From: Pseudevernia furfuracea
Taxonomy: Eukaryota > Ascomycota > Lecanoromycetes > Lecanorales > Parmeliaceae
Direction of reading: 5' to 3'
Length of the DNA: 64,000 nt
Assembly: GCA_022315425.1 (NCBI GenBank)
Contig: JAIUPT010000041.1
Location: 1,240,001-1,304,000 of the forward strand
The position numbers and the translations under genes were made by a program. The notes below the pieces were generated by a model. It did not search any database, had not been told where the DNA came from, and saw only the letters and a program-made list of their open reading frames with translations. Numbering within the stretch: the stretch's first letter is position 1; each line of letters begins with the position of its first letter. Below, one piece after another: positions 44,198 to 55,047 of this stretch.

Positions 44198-44562
44198 TAC
44201 CTTATATACCTTACTGTATCTTGCCGCGTCGACATTCCCCTGGGCTCTTAATTTAATCAGAACCCCCACACCCCACATGTGACTCCACACAACCAATTCG
44301 CCATGACCTGGAGCACGACTCCAAGAGACAGCAATGGCTGAAAATGTCGACATGCATACCAGGCTTTTCCATCTGCGTTCGTATGTGAAGCAGATGCCTG
44401 ATTGCCTGCCTGACTGTGGGGTAGCTTGCTCCACAATGATCATGCTGCATTCCTATTTATCGAGGAGTTTCTCCCTGTGGACGATATGGGACTCTTCAGG
44501 CCTTGCTGAACAACGTCCCAACGACTTCCCCCAAATCCAAATTCTCTGGACTTCCTTTTACC
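44198..44562. other. Intergenic, right flank of the inverted-repeat element
   Basis: 365 bp between the right terminal repeat and the earliest chosen ATG of the next gene. A plus-strand frame opens at 44334 and runs to 44678, but it shows no motif and no clear splice into the later exons. Nothing else was recognised. Confidence 0.35.
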
Positions 44563-45540
44563 ATGAATCGTCAACTTATTCTAAGCACTGGGGCCTTGTC
44601 AGTAACCCAGCAGACTGCCACACCCATACAGCTATCGAGATTGCTCTCGTCTCGCACCAAACCCCGCGACTGCGATAATTCAGGCGACGTCTCTTCCATC
44701 AAAAAATGGCTTGCGTCCTTCAACGACAACGTTGAAATGGTTCCCTCAAGCATTGTAAAGACCAACACGACCCATCTACTTTGAGGTCAGCATAAAGCAA
44801 TCAATTGTGAGGTACACTTGTCCTAAGAAGGGGTATCTTTTAGGTCATTCCCAAAGATCCTATGTCGTGCTCCCATCGATGCCCTTAGAAAACTTGTTCC
44901 TGAAAAGGTCCTTCAGAGGATCCAGGACTCTTCTCATTATACGCGCGGTTCAGATTCTATAGTGACCACCTCAGAGAAAAGTAGGTCCGCCAACGGAAAT
45001 CGGCAAGATTGTGTCAAGAAATTGCATGATATAATTCGAGAGACGGCAAAAGAGGTCATCACCGGAGCTTCCAGGAGGCCTCCAAAACAGCTGTGAGTAT
45101 CTTATATCAGCTCAGCAAGACCCTCAATCACTCACGCAAATCTCAGACCAAAACCACCTCCGAATCGTTTGACAGCAACCGAAGCGAGAAGACGCTTTGA
45201 AGAGGGAAAGAGGCAGCAGCGAGTAGCCAAAGTGCATGAAAAGATGTTTCGTGCACGTGAAGAAAAGGAACAAACTCGCCGTCCTCGCAATTGGTTGGCA
45301 AGATGCGATGCCGTTAGAGTCTACGACGTAAACGAGTCATTGGAAGCACGACAGCTACGTTGCCGCTCCCACTTTAATTGCAAGTACGTTTTTTGGATGG
45401 ATATGAGGTGATTTTCCGTTTCTCCGACACGATGGGCGTCTCTTGGTATTGCCTTTTGATTCTTGAATTGTGTTGGCAGGTGGAGATTGAGGGCCAAGAT
45501 CTCTTCTACAGAGTGGCCCAAACATTTCGGTATTACATAG
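44563..45540 (+). CDS. Hypothetical multi-exon basic protein (5' end uncertain)
   Basis: The 3' exons are well supported: about 44840-45092, 45147-45407 and 45480-45540. They join in frame across GT-AG introns of 54 and 72 nt and end after EWPKHFGIT. They encode SFPKILCRAPIDALRKLVPE, an Arg/Lys/Glu-rich helix (ARRRFEEGKRQQRVAKVHEK) and NWLARCDAVRVYDVNESLEA. The first exon is unclear: ATG 44563 opens a frame that stops at 44784 with no clean donor, so start and first splice are guesses. No family was recognised. The gene lies just right of the inverted-repeat element. Confidence 0.4.
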
Positions 45541-46137
45541 TGTGAATTCCCTATAATGTCTGTCGTCCCCCCATCATAGTACATCTCCCTGGCTTGCTGT
45601 GTCTATTGATGGTAACGCCAGCCGGATCTAACATGACCAAATTCTGCATATGTTTCTGCACTATTTCCTTGTTCAAAATATTGCTCTCGGTCCGCATCTT
45701 GCACAATAAAGCTCAATTCTCGACCAGCGTACCGTCTTACCCCACGTCACGATCCTACTTCCCCACACCACCTTCATGCACACTTGCATATCCGGCCCGT
45801 CCAGCCCCTTGAAAATCGACTACTGTATGCGGGGTGGATCCCGACTGCCCGCACCTGCAGCATACCCTGCTGCCTCGCAAAGATCGAACCCTGCCAAGCT
45901 ACCCCGTATTTGTTGAAATGAAAAATGGTTGCTTCTTCCGTCGTACTGTACGTAGACTACGCTGAGAGTGTGGAAATGTGAAACAACCGACTAACGAAGA
46001 TTTCAAGCACCTTCCCTCACCAAACCTCATTGCACTTGGTTCAAGCGGCTGTGCTATGTTGCTAGTCCCGATGTATAAGATCGATTCCCCAATATATACT
46101 CGCAACAGAACCTCGAACAGCCGCTGATTGAGTATTA

Positions 46138-46174
<37 letters not shown>

Positions 46175-46982
46175 GCGTGGCATGAGAGAAACCTCATGAA
46201 TATCTATTGGAGAAGGGCACAAGGAAAGCCTCATAGAACTTGTTGGCCCAAGGTGTTCTATCAAGATTTCGTTGGGCATACGGATGCTTACTTACTTGAA
46301 AATAACAAGAAAGGTATAACAGGATCCAACAGATACAAAGGGCCAACTGGCGAAAGATGACTACTCACACAATCACAGCGCCTGTAGACAGCGAGCGAAA
46401 ACGCAAAGCACTTCTGATGCGGCGACCAAAATGAAGGCAATGCGCAATACAGACACAAGAAATTCCGCATTGCCGTTACGCTACAGAAAGGAAATAGACT
46501 CAAATGACGTCGAGGCTACAGTTTGTGAGCATGGGCAAAAGTCATGCATAGAGAGAAGCTTTCGATTCCAAATCCGCACAGGTAGATTGTCAAACAATAT
46601 GGCAATCCTAGGAGCTCCCATCTTTCGCCTTTTGCATACCTTTGTGGGTATCAAGCAAAATGAATTGACGGTACATATGAAGTCAAGGGAACTGGGGATG
46701 TTCACCGGGGGATCTACCCCTCTAGACATGACCTTTGCTTGATCTCTGAATGTTACCGGGGGTCTTCATTGAAAGCAAGACCGGGAGCCTCTATGGATAG
46801 ATGGAGTCGTCGAACAGCCTTGATCGACGTCCTACTTGATGATTGACGGATAGTAAGGATTGGACATACACCTCGTGTGCACAAAAGTGATATACGCTTT
46901 CATTAAGATACCAGAGCGATCATTAATCCCTATCTTGCTTGAGCGATATCTCCGATCTTTGATGAAGCCTCTCTTTTGGAAT
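45541..46982. other. Intergenic with A30 tract
   Basis: 1.4 kb without a recognisable gene. It contains the uninterrupted adenine run 46141-46170. Confidence 0.5.
46141..46170 (+). repeat. Run of 30 adenines
   Basis: Uninterrupted A30, preceded by T and followed by CCTTGCG. It could be a simple slippage tract or the tail of a retroposed copy; no source gene or flanking duplication was recognised upstream. Confidence 0.9.
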
Positions 46983-48760
46983 TTATATTATCCTTCCTCG
47001 CACCCTCGTATAAAGCAACACGTGCATAGCCAAAATGTAGATGGCATAGCCATGAAGAATTCCAAGGCCGAACGCATGAGTTGCACTTCCATGCTCTACT
47101 ATGATGAGCATCGAGCTGGCAGGGTCGTTGGGGAGCTTCTTGCTGCGCGTGGAAGTCGCCGCTGGCGTGCCCGACGAGGTTGCTGTGCTCGCGATGGCCG
47201 ATGGGCCAGGGCCAGAGTCCGAAGGCACATCATCGAATTCGAGCATTGCAAGTTGGATTCGGTAGACCCCGTTGTCCGTTCCTCCAACCTCCTGGGACCA
47301 TGGGTCAATGTCTTTCCAGAATACTCTGAGATTTTAGGAGCTTACCTGAGAAGTCCAGCTAAGCAAAATACTCTTTCCATCAACACCAGCACTGCCTGGA
47401 CCATACCACCTATTCACTTGCTGTTTTTTGGGGGTATTTGTTGGGTATAACGATTGAGGGAAGTATTGGGTGTTGAAGTACTCAGGATGGGCCATGCCGG
47501 CGTAATTGAACCCTCCTGGGCCAGGGGGTGAGGCGTACAGCTTCTGCTCAGCGGACCAATTATATTTCACGAGTGCCTCCCCATCTTCTGCCTCTATTCC
47601 CTTGCCGTTCTTCCCTCCCACAATCCATGTTGGATCTTGTCCCACCGGACTGTCAAGCTGTAAATACCGTACATAGAAGGTGGAGTCGACCATTTTGTTG
47701 AAGTATACCATGATGAAGGTCTTGAAGTATGGGCTGTAGAATACACTTCCAGACGAGAAAGTGCCGGGCAGGTAGATTTGTGCAGCGTCTTGAACACTTG
47801 GATTCGGGGGGCTAGTCGAGAAATTCTGACCTTGTGGATTCCAGAACGTGTACTTGGCAAAATCGCTCAGGTCATTCATACCGGCTCGAGCCAACTGAAG
47901 ACCGGAGGCAGTCATGCCTAGCAGGTAGACATCACGATTGCCGGAGTCTTTGTCTGTGGCAGTATCGGTACTCTTGTAGCCAAGGATTGATGAAAAGCCT
48001 CCATACGCAACTTCGGTTCCTGGGATGATGAGATCGCCTTGACGAGCAGCTACAGGTCCATTTTTTGGTGCTGTGATGGTGATCAAGGTCATGCCGCGAG
48101 CTTGGTATTCTTTCAAGGGATCTTGAGGCTTGCTATCCACGTAGACTAGTGGTGCGTACAGGAAAGCTTGTGTGGTACTGATGGACGTAGGAGATGTGCC
48201 AGGCCCTGTAACAGTCGTCAGATACCACGAACATCGGCAGATTAGATGGTCCAATTCTTGTGGATCGATGAAGGCTTACAAATTGCTACTCTCTCTCTAC
48301 CATTCATGTGCTCGTTGTACTGCAATTCGTCCGGCTGGAAAGGAACCCAACCACCAGTGCCGACAGTGGTATGGGCAAGTATGGCGGTCTTCTGGCTTCC
48401 GTCAGGGTTGGTCCCCAAGTTGACCACCCCAAAATCAGCAACGGTAGCAACATTGCTGTCTGGTTGATTCGCATAAGCGGCAGTATTGGAAACAAAAGAC
48501 AATTGATTTCCTTGTGTGTCCATGCATTCAGTATCATCATACAGCCAGACAATGTTTTCATTAATCAGTACCGTGTAACCACCGTCTCGCGATACGTTAG
48601 TTACATCTGGGGTGAGCTGTGGTCCCAAGGTGGTGACGTTCTTGATCACTATGGGCGTCGATGCTTGAGTGAGGGTGCTCAGTATTAGACCGGGGGATAA
48701 AATTCGTGCAATACTTGGGAAACTTGAGAAACTTGGGAAGCAAGACATGCTCAAGTACAT
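46983..48760 (-). CDS. Secreted or membrane-anchored beta-propeller-like protein
   Basis: Three exons (48760-48280, 48205-47346, 47291-46983) give 549 residues. A hydrophobic N-terminus (SSFPSIARILSPGLILSTLTQA) looks like a signal peptide. The body repeats blocks of the DUF4185-like type: SRDGGYTVLINENIVWLYDD, FLYAPLVYVDS, EVAYGGFSSILGYKS, SVFYSPYFKTFIMVYFN, YAGMAHPEYFNTQYFPQSLY and SILLSWTSQ, compatible with a glycoside-hydrolase-like five-blade propeller (family call by resemblance). The last exon adds a Ser/Thr/Pro linker and a hydrophobic segment HGYAIYILAMHVLLYT before a basic tail, so the protein is probably tethered at the cell surface. Enzymatic role unknown. Confidence 0.7.
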
Positions 48761-49593
48761 TTTCGTAGAGCGGTCACCAAGATCACATGCAGTGCAATTT
48801 CAAAGATGCTATTTGGATGCAGTTGCGGACTCGCGCTAAAGTCAGCTAAAGTCGAAGAGTGAAGTCGCGGCTACCTTGACTATTGAAGTGTTGCCATTTG
48901 ACGGCAGAATTTTGGTCATTTCACTTGAGAAGAGAATGGACTTGTCACAAGAGTAAATCATGAATCTTTCTTTACCAGACGAAGTCTTCAGCCTTTGCTA
49001 TTCGCAGGCGTTTGCCTAAGCATGCGGTAGAATATACATGCATAACACCATCTCAAGGTATCTCACCGCGACATCATTCATGATTTCATTGCTTCCACTC
49101 AAGGTATCCCTTGGAGCACAACTAGTGCAATTGATGCTGAATAGAGAGCTCCTGATGAGTCCATCGTATACACCCAACCAGTGGCTCTGCGGAAAACTGG
49201 CGGCGGTCCTCCGTGGTAACAACTGCTGACCTGTTTTTTCATGACAATCAAGACACCCGATTGAAGATGAGCCCGGCACGGAGTGAAGAATAAGGATGTG
49301 ACGACATTGCAGTTGGCAACGCCACTATTAATTTCCGGCGGCGTTCCCCGGGGTCCGCGCGATCATTTGACAAAGTTTATTGCTCAGAGTGTCATTTGTC
49401 TGCGTGTTCGTCTGGTCGTTCTGCGTGTTGATTGCGATAAATATAATACCATTTACTTCGCAGTCCCGACTTTGCTAATCATTCTCCTTCCGAGTATTCC
49501 CCCTTCAATAGCGACGCAAATGGACGCCTGATGGGGAGAAATCCCCAGCTCACCAACTTTGTTTACCCCGTATAACGCTTTGAATACACCAGA
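48761..49593. other. Intergenic, nothing recognised
   Basis: 830 bp between divergent genes. Only short ORFs without motifs are present. Confidence 0.45.
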
Positions 49594-50286
49594 ATGTCTA
49601 CCAAGCTTGCACCGATCTCCTATGCCTCATCTATCGTTGGTTTTACAAGTTTTGCATTTACCTTTTTCACCTTCTTAAGGGTGTTCTGGGAGACAATCTT
49701 GACATTATGGTCTGCACCCAAACAAATGGTTGGCTATCTCGACAATCTGAGGATCGAAATACATAACGAGAGAGCATATTTCAAGTCCGCATTGAGAAGG
49801 ACAAGGTCGAGAAGCAGGAGTGTCAAGAGATACCATGAGAGTATTGGGCCTTTGAAAATTCTTAATGGCACTGTCAGGCGTGTTCATCGCGAATTCATCA
49901 GATTGGAAAAACCCTTCTTGAACGTCTCACCCTCTAGAGCCGAGAAAGACCTCGAGCGTGATTCCGAGGAAAGCGTCGTCACGGATTATGCCCCCATGAC
50001 CCTCGCGCGTCGATGGAGGTGGATGCGGACCAAGTCCGATGTCATTTCCATCGCTGATCAAGTCAATCGGATTCAAACGCAAAGAATAGCTTGTGATACC
50101 ACCAACTTATTAATGTCGGTTTCCAGTATAGTACGCAGGCTCGCAGACATACCTAGACTGACTGTGTTTCGTAGGAAACTCCATACGATGGACAAAACCA
50201 TCCAGGATTTTGAGGACAGACTATGGGATATGTATGATAAGTCTGAGCCTTCAAATCGAAAGTACCTTGCTGATGTAAAAAAGTGA
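49594..50286 (+). CDS. Hypothetical single-TM protein with helical domain
   Basis: 230 residues, single exon from a clear ATG. One strong membrane segment is near the N-terminus (SSIVGFTSFAFTFFTFLRVF), followed by an Arg/Ser-rich stretch (ALRRTRSRSRSVKRYHES) and amphipathic helices (MDKTIQDFEDRLWDMYDKSE). The arrangement resembles a fungal-specific group of small proteins with an N-terminal anchor and a helical cytosolic part, but I cannot name the family. Confidence 0.6.
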   Translation: MSTKLAPISYASSIVGFTSFAFTFFTFLRVFWETILTLWSAPKQMVGYLDNLRIEIHNERAYFKSALRRTRSRSRSVKRYHESIGPLKILNGTVRRVHREFIRLEKPFLNVSPSRAEKDLERDSEESVVTDYAPMTLARRWRWMRTKSDVISIADQVNRIQTQRIACDTTNLLMSVSSIVRRLADIPRLTVFRRKLHTMDKTIQDFEDRLWDMYDKSEPSNRKYLADVKK

Positions 50287-51360
50287 AGAACACATCATGG
50301 GCGAACGGCTGGACGATGGAAAGATCTACGTCAAAAGACGAGTCGGCCGGTCACCAAATAGGTCGCCAAGGTGAAATGTGGGGAACAAGGCTTTTCCTAG
50401 ATACACAGACGACCTTTTAGCCAATTTCAGGCTCTTCGCTTCAACATCAGGGACTCGGGCAGCCAGACTTCCATCTCGAGACTCGGTTTGATAGGGCTGA
50501 GCCTCGGTAGGCCCCCCTCCCACCAACATCTCCCGCAAAGTCTTCACGAGGACATGATCACTATAGTGCCTGTGGCAATTTCATCCCACAGCTAACATGG
50601 CTAGAGATAACTCATGGCTCCATGATATTTTAGCAACATCATGATTGGTACGTCTATCTACCGTCTTGTGACGAAATACTGACTGGGAACGCAGGTCTCG
50701 CAGCTAGCATGACGCCGATCACTCACTGCGTGGTTCTATGTTCCAATCGGCGTTTTGTGTGTCCTATTGGTTTGTTGGGGCGTGGATAGCCTTATCGGCC
50801 TAAGCTCCGTGTCTTTTCCCGCCTCTGTTGCATTGTTGATAGTATTGTTTCTCGCCTCAGTCATATGCGAGAGACAATTCTTGGAGACCGGAGGACCAAG
50901 AAATTTGTGCACTTTATTGACATTCCTATGAGCTTCACATCTTCTGGACTATGGAGATCAATTCATGGTATATCAGGCTGGGTTTGCTCTTCGATATATC
51001 AATGTCTTCTTCACGCCTTCATTCGGTCAAATGGCGAATCATGGACGACTTGTGTGAGGTATACTATAGTAGAGATTCACAATTCATCTGCCAGTTGACT
51101 GATATCCTCCCGCCCAGGCTGCACTATATCGATTGCTTCCTTCTTATAGCCGCCTCTCTCTGCTTTAATCAATTGCAATTCGCATGCACCGCGGAATACT
51201 TTGCTTCTGGGCCAACCCCCGCTCCCAGTCGCCTTCTGCATCAAGTTGACTGCGGCCAATACTGTAAGATCTATCTAAAATGAGCACGCTACTACGCGAT
51301 CAGGCGCTTCATGTCCAGGGGCAAAAATTCAGAGACACGGCCAACAAGAAGGAGGATCTA
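50287..51360. other. Intergenic, nothing recognised
   Basis: About 1.1 kb. ORFs up to 110 codons are present but lack motifs. It lies between the TM protein and the coiled-coil relic. Confidence 0.4.
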
Positions 51361-51916
51361 AAGCGGCCTTTACTGAGCAAGATGTTTTATAGAACAACGG
51401 GAGGATCAAGAAGCTCCAAGTAGAAGAGCAAGAAATCAGGGACGCGGTTGATGAGAAATAGCAAATCATCCGTGGGACTGAAGCAGCCTTTGCTGAAGAG
51501 CGAACTGGAAGAGACCGTAAGGTTGCCGGACTGAATGTGACGACTGTACAACTGACCACCGATCTCTCCGAATCCCGAGTAAAGCCTAGCGGAGCTAAAT
51601 AGAAGCAGATCTTGCTTAAATGGGAGTTATAAGAAGAGCTCGACGCAGCCTTGTAGGCATTGGAGGTTGACAGGCAGTATTGGCACGCTGTGCCGCCAAG
51701 GGAGAGAAGATCAAGGCTGATCATATGGAAAACATAAAGCGGCGAGGCGATGAAGTAATCCAACACCATGATCTTTCAATACCTATCAGTGCGAAAAGGT
51801 TCAAGAATATGGGGAAATACGGATGTCTGTTCCCGGTTGGTTATGGAGGAGGACATCGGCTTCGAGTGCGATCAAAGGCACAGGTTGCTGAGCGCTCCAT
51901 CCTGATCAACGCATGA
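51361..51916 (+). pseudogene. Coiled-coil gene relic with repeated in-frame stops
   Basis: One reading frame from about 51341 to 51670 has coiled-coil composition (GRIKKLQVEEQEIRDAVDEK, TEAAFAEERTGRDRKVAGLN) but is broken by five stops: TAG or TAA after DVL, DEK, GAK, WEL and AAL. Glutamine (CAG/CAA) would suit each of these places in such a protein. The frame then shifts, and similar composition continues in the frame of 51680-51916 (KGEKIKADHMENIKRRGDEV). C-to-T change at CAG/CAA gives exactly these stops, as produced by RIP or deamination (established mechanism; its action here is inferred). Confidence 0.55.
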
Positions 51917-51988
51917 TGGATGACATTGGTGAGCAAGCTTTGGCAAAGGTCAGGTTAATGAGGCTGTCGTGAATGAGATGATCGAGCT

Positions 51989-52681
51989 GTGCTCTCCCTC
52001 ACTATCCTTCTGATCTGGCTCCTCGCATTATCAAACCACTCAACACTTCGTGCCGCACTCCTAACATACAGCACCAAAACGCGCTACATTCAACTTTTCA
52101 ACAACGACGGACCTCGCCTTCCTCCACCAGGCGCAGGCGATAATTTCAGCTCCGTCCTCGACGTCTCAATCGTCGCTCTCGCACTCCCAATGTTTCAATA
52201 CAGACTCGAGCTCAAACGCCACTTCCCCTCCATAATCCTCCCAAACATCCTCATAGCAACCGGCTCCCTCTTCGGTTACCCCTCTCTCTGCCACGCTCTT
52301 GGCATTTCTCCCGCTCGTTCCCTCTCTTTCGCATCTCGCTCTCTAACCCTCGCCCTCGCAACGCCAGCTACGCAGAACCTCGGCGGCGACTTACAGCTCG
52401 TGGCTGTACTGTGCATCATGAGCGGTGTCATGGGCGTGCTTATTGGACCTACATTACTGAAGTGGATGGGGATTCCGGAGGATGATTATGTGATTAGGGG
52501 TGTGACGTTGGGAGGGAATAGCAGTGCGATTGCGACGGCGTTGCGGTTGGTGAGTGACCCGAGGGCGGCGGCGTTGAGCAGTTTGAGTATGTCATTGTTT
52601 GGGACGGTGATGGTGGGGTTGACGAGTGTGCCGGTTGTTGTTAGGGCTGTTGGGGGTTTGGCGGGCTTGGAGGGAGGATGA
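51989..52681 (+). CDS. LrgB/CidB-like membrane protein, N-terminus unclear
   Basis: 230 open codons matching the LrgB half of the fungal LrgA/LrgB (plastid glycolate translocator-like) family: LDVSIVALALPMFQYRLELK, CHALGISPARSLSFASRSLT, IPEDDYVIRGVTLGGNSSAI and DPRAAALSSLSMSLFGTVMV. Several membrane segments are present. The frame has no ATG before the methionine in MFQYRLELK (about 52190); it opens at a GTG after a stop. Fungal homologues are usually longer with an LrgA-like half in front, and no such sequence was recognised upstream. So it is either a 5'-truncated copy or has a distant first exon. The coiled-coil relic directly upstream favours truncation (inference). Confidence 0.65.
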   Translation: MLSLTILLIWLLALSNHSTLRAALLTYSTKTRYIQLFNNDGPRLPPPGAGDNFSSVLDVSIVALALPMFQYRLELKRHFPSIILPNILIATGSLFGYPSLCHALGISPARSLSFASRSLTLALATPATQNLGGDLQLVAVLCIMSGVMGVLIGPTLLKWMGIPEDDYVIRGVTLGGNSSAIATALRLVSDPRAAALSSLSMSLFGTVMVGLTSVPVVVRAVGGLAGLEGG

Positions 52682-52860
52682 GACTGTTCAAGCAGTTTCG
52701 TTGAATACATACCTCTGGGTCTGCAAATATCGTACAGCACCGTTGAGGATGCCTCTGATCGCATCCCGGGTGACTATTTCTAGATAACCCAGTCTAGACG
52801 CCATAGATACTGTGTCGTGATCCATATCTAAACACCTCTTTGACACCATATTGGTAAAGC

Positions 52861-54724
52861 TCAAACAGATCCATCAGTGCCATTCAACTTGCCCTGCTTG
52901 ACCAGCCAGCCCAGCAAATCAACTTTGGTCACCACCGCTACCGGCTTCATCCATCCATCTTCCCCATCCTCTTTCTCTGTCACCACAGCCGCACTGTTCC
53001 ACTCGAAGAATCTTGACAACGCCCTCAGCGGAGTATCCAAGGTAATCTCAACAAACTTCCGTTTCTGGGGAACACTCTGACTATCTGCTTCCCCATTTGT
53101 TTTCATTGCTGATTGTGGGTGGGTATGCTTGTGCTTTCTGTTCCCTGAAGGCGAGGGTGGCGGCGCGAGCTTTCCAATGTCTCTGGGATCCGTAACGACC
53201 TCGCTGATTTTGGCGAAGCTGAACATGACATCCTCGACAGGAGTCTTGCCCGTCGCGCGACCTTGGCTTATCCAGCTGAGCAGATTCCCCAAGGTCACCA
53301 GACCTACTAATCGCTTCTTTCCCGAAGCTGCGAGTACAGGCAGCTGATCGAACCCCTTTTCGCGCATGGTTTCAATGGCTTCCGTGCAGGGAGTGGTGGT
53401 TTGGACTGTGGTGACGGGTTTAAGGCGAAGAGTACGGATTGTGGCATCTTTGAAGGGAGATTTGTCTTTCGGAGCTGACATTGAGGAGTGCTGGTGTTGA
53501 GTTGGGAGTGTCGGTGATGGGGGGTTTGTTGGCGGTGGGGTGGGAGGGAGAAGGCCGTTGGCGGCAAGCCAGTCATCGTCCACAAACTGAGATAATTAGC
53601 TGGGGTTGCATGTAGGACAAGGTTGAAAAAACCAACCTTGCTGAGGTAGCTTCGTATACTGTCGGGTAGTATGACAACTACTACATCACCCTTGCCTAAT
53701 TTCAGCTCTTTGACGCTCTTCACCATAGCAGCAATCGCACTTCCGCTACTGCCGCCCACGAGGAGTCCCTCTTCAGCAATAAGCCTCCTTGCGTAGGCAA
53801 AAGCTTCCCTGTCATCTGTCTTGTACCAATGGTCAACAGTCGCCTGATCTAACACATCCGGCACGAAGTCATATCCTATACCCTCAACCTTGTACGACTC
53901 ATTTGCGTACATGTTATTCAGCGCAGTGGGCATTGCCAATATCGACCCGTATGGATCCGCAGCACTTATCTTGACATCCTTGTTGTGTTTTCGTAACCCT
54001 CTCGCCAGTCCTGTAATTGTACCACCTGTTCCTGCTCCCGCCACTATAGCTGTGATCTTGCCCTCTGTTTGTTCCCACACTTCTTCAGCAGTCCCATACT
54101 CATGCGCTAGAGGATTATCAAGGTTTCCGTACTGATCTAATATGTGGGCATCGGGTATCTCCTTTTGTAATCTTCGAGCGACACCAATATGTGATTCTGG
54201 GGAGTCAAAGGCTGCTTGGGTCGGGGTGCGGATTATGGTTGCATTCAGAGATCGGAGAACGGCGACCTTCTCGGGGGACATTTTCTCTGGAAGGGTGATG
54301 ATTGTTTTGTAGCCTTCAATATTTCAGTAAGCTGCGTGTAGGAAGGACAATAGCCTACTCGGCTTACCTTTTACTGCCGCAACCAGAGCAAGACCGATGC
54401 CACTATACGCTGGTCAGAAATCCAGACGAAAGCTCTGATGCCTTTCCCTCGGCAGTAGCCTTACGTATTTCCACTTGTTGGCTCTATTAACGTATCTCCA
54501 GGTTTTATTCTTCCTTTCCGCTCTGCTTCCTCGATCATACGCAGGGCGATGCGGTCTTTGACGCTTCCTCCAGCATTGAAATACTCGAGCTTTGCATATA
54601 CGGTAGCTTCTATACCAAGACTTTGAGGTATCTTGTTCAGCTTAACCATGGGCGTGTTCCCAATTTGTTGGGTGATCGTGTCCATTACCACTGGCGGTAT
54701 CTTGGGCTGTGTGAGAGTCGACAT
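52861..54724 (-). CDS. CYS4: Cystathionine beta-synthase
   Basis: PLP enzyme joining serine and homocysteine in transsulfuration. Four exons (54724-54465, 54402-54368, 54313-53637, 53586-52861) give 565 residues. The catalytic part has the PLP lysine in NAGGSVKDRIALRM, the loop [20 protein letters not shown] (rebuilt across two introns, with a 35-nt exon), GAGTGGTITGLARGL and LVGGSSGSAIAAM. The C-terminal regulatory part holds a CBS pair: TTPCTEAIETMREKGFDQLP and TLDTPLRALSRFFEWNSAAV. An ATG 39 bp upstream (54763) is in frame and is an alternative start. No N-terminal heme motif is present, as expected in fungi. Confidence 0.95.
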
Positions 54725-55047
54725 GGTGGGAAGATTTCGGAGGTCACCCTCAAACACTGACAAACGGGATCTGGAGAAAGGATTAATTATGACGACTTAA
54801 AGATTCTCGAGGAGTTGGGCCATTGACTTACATCTGGAGGAGTGGACGCAAATAGCCGCTAAGTACTTATCTCAAAGCCGATGCTAGCCGAGACATTTTT
54901 TGTCGACCTTTTGGCATCCTTGTCTATTGATAATATGTCCAATCTTGAACAAAAGCTCCTTTTCTCTACAGGTGAATATTGATTATTGAAGTTTAAATTG
55001 TCATTGGTTGAAGTATGAAAAACTTCATGAAGAATTTGAACATATCT
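54725..55047. other. Short intergenic, nothing recognised
   Basis: 323 bp, partly AT-rich, upstream of CYS4 and downstream of the phenol monooxygenase relic. Confidence 0.4.

Noticed and set aside
45870..45900. tRNA B-box-like GGTTCGAT on the minus strand
   Set aside because: The T-stem does not pair and no A-box or cloverleaf was found; no tRNA gene was recognised in the window.
46860..47450. 196-codon plus-strand ORF
   Set aside because: Overlaps the last exons and intron of the propeller-like gene on the other strand, which has better support.
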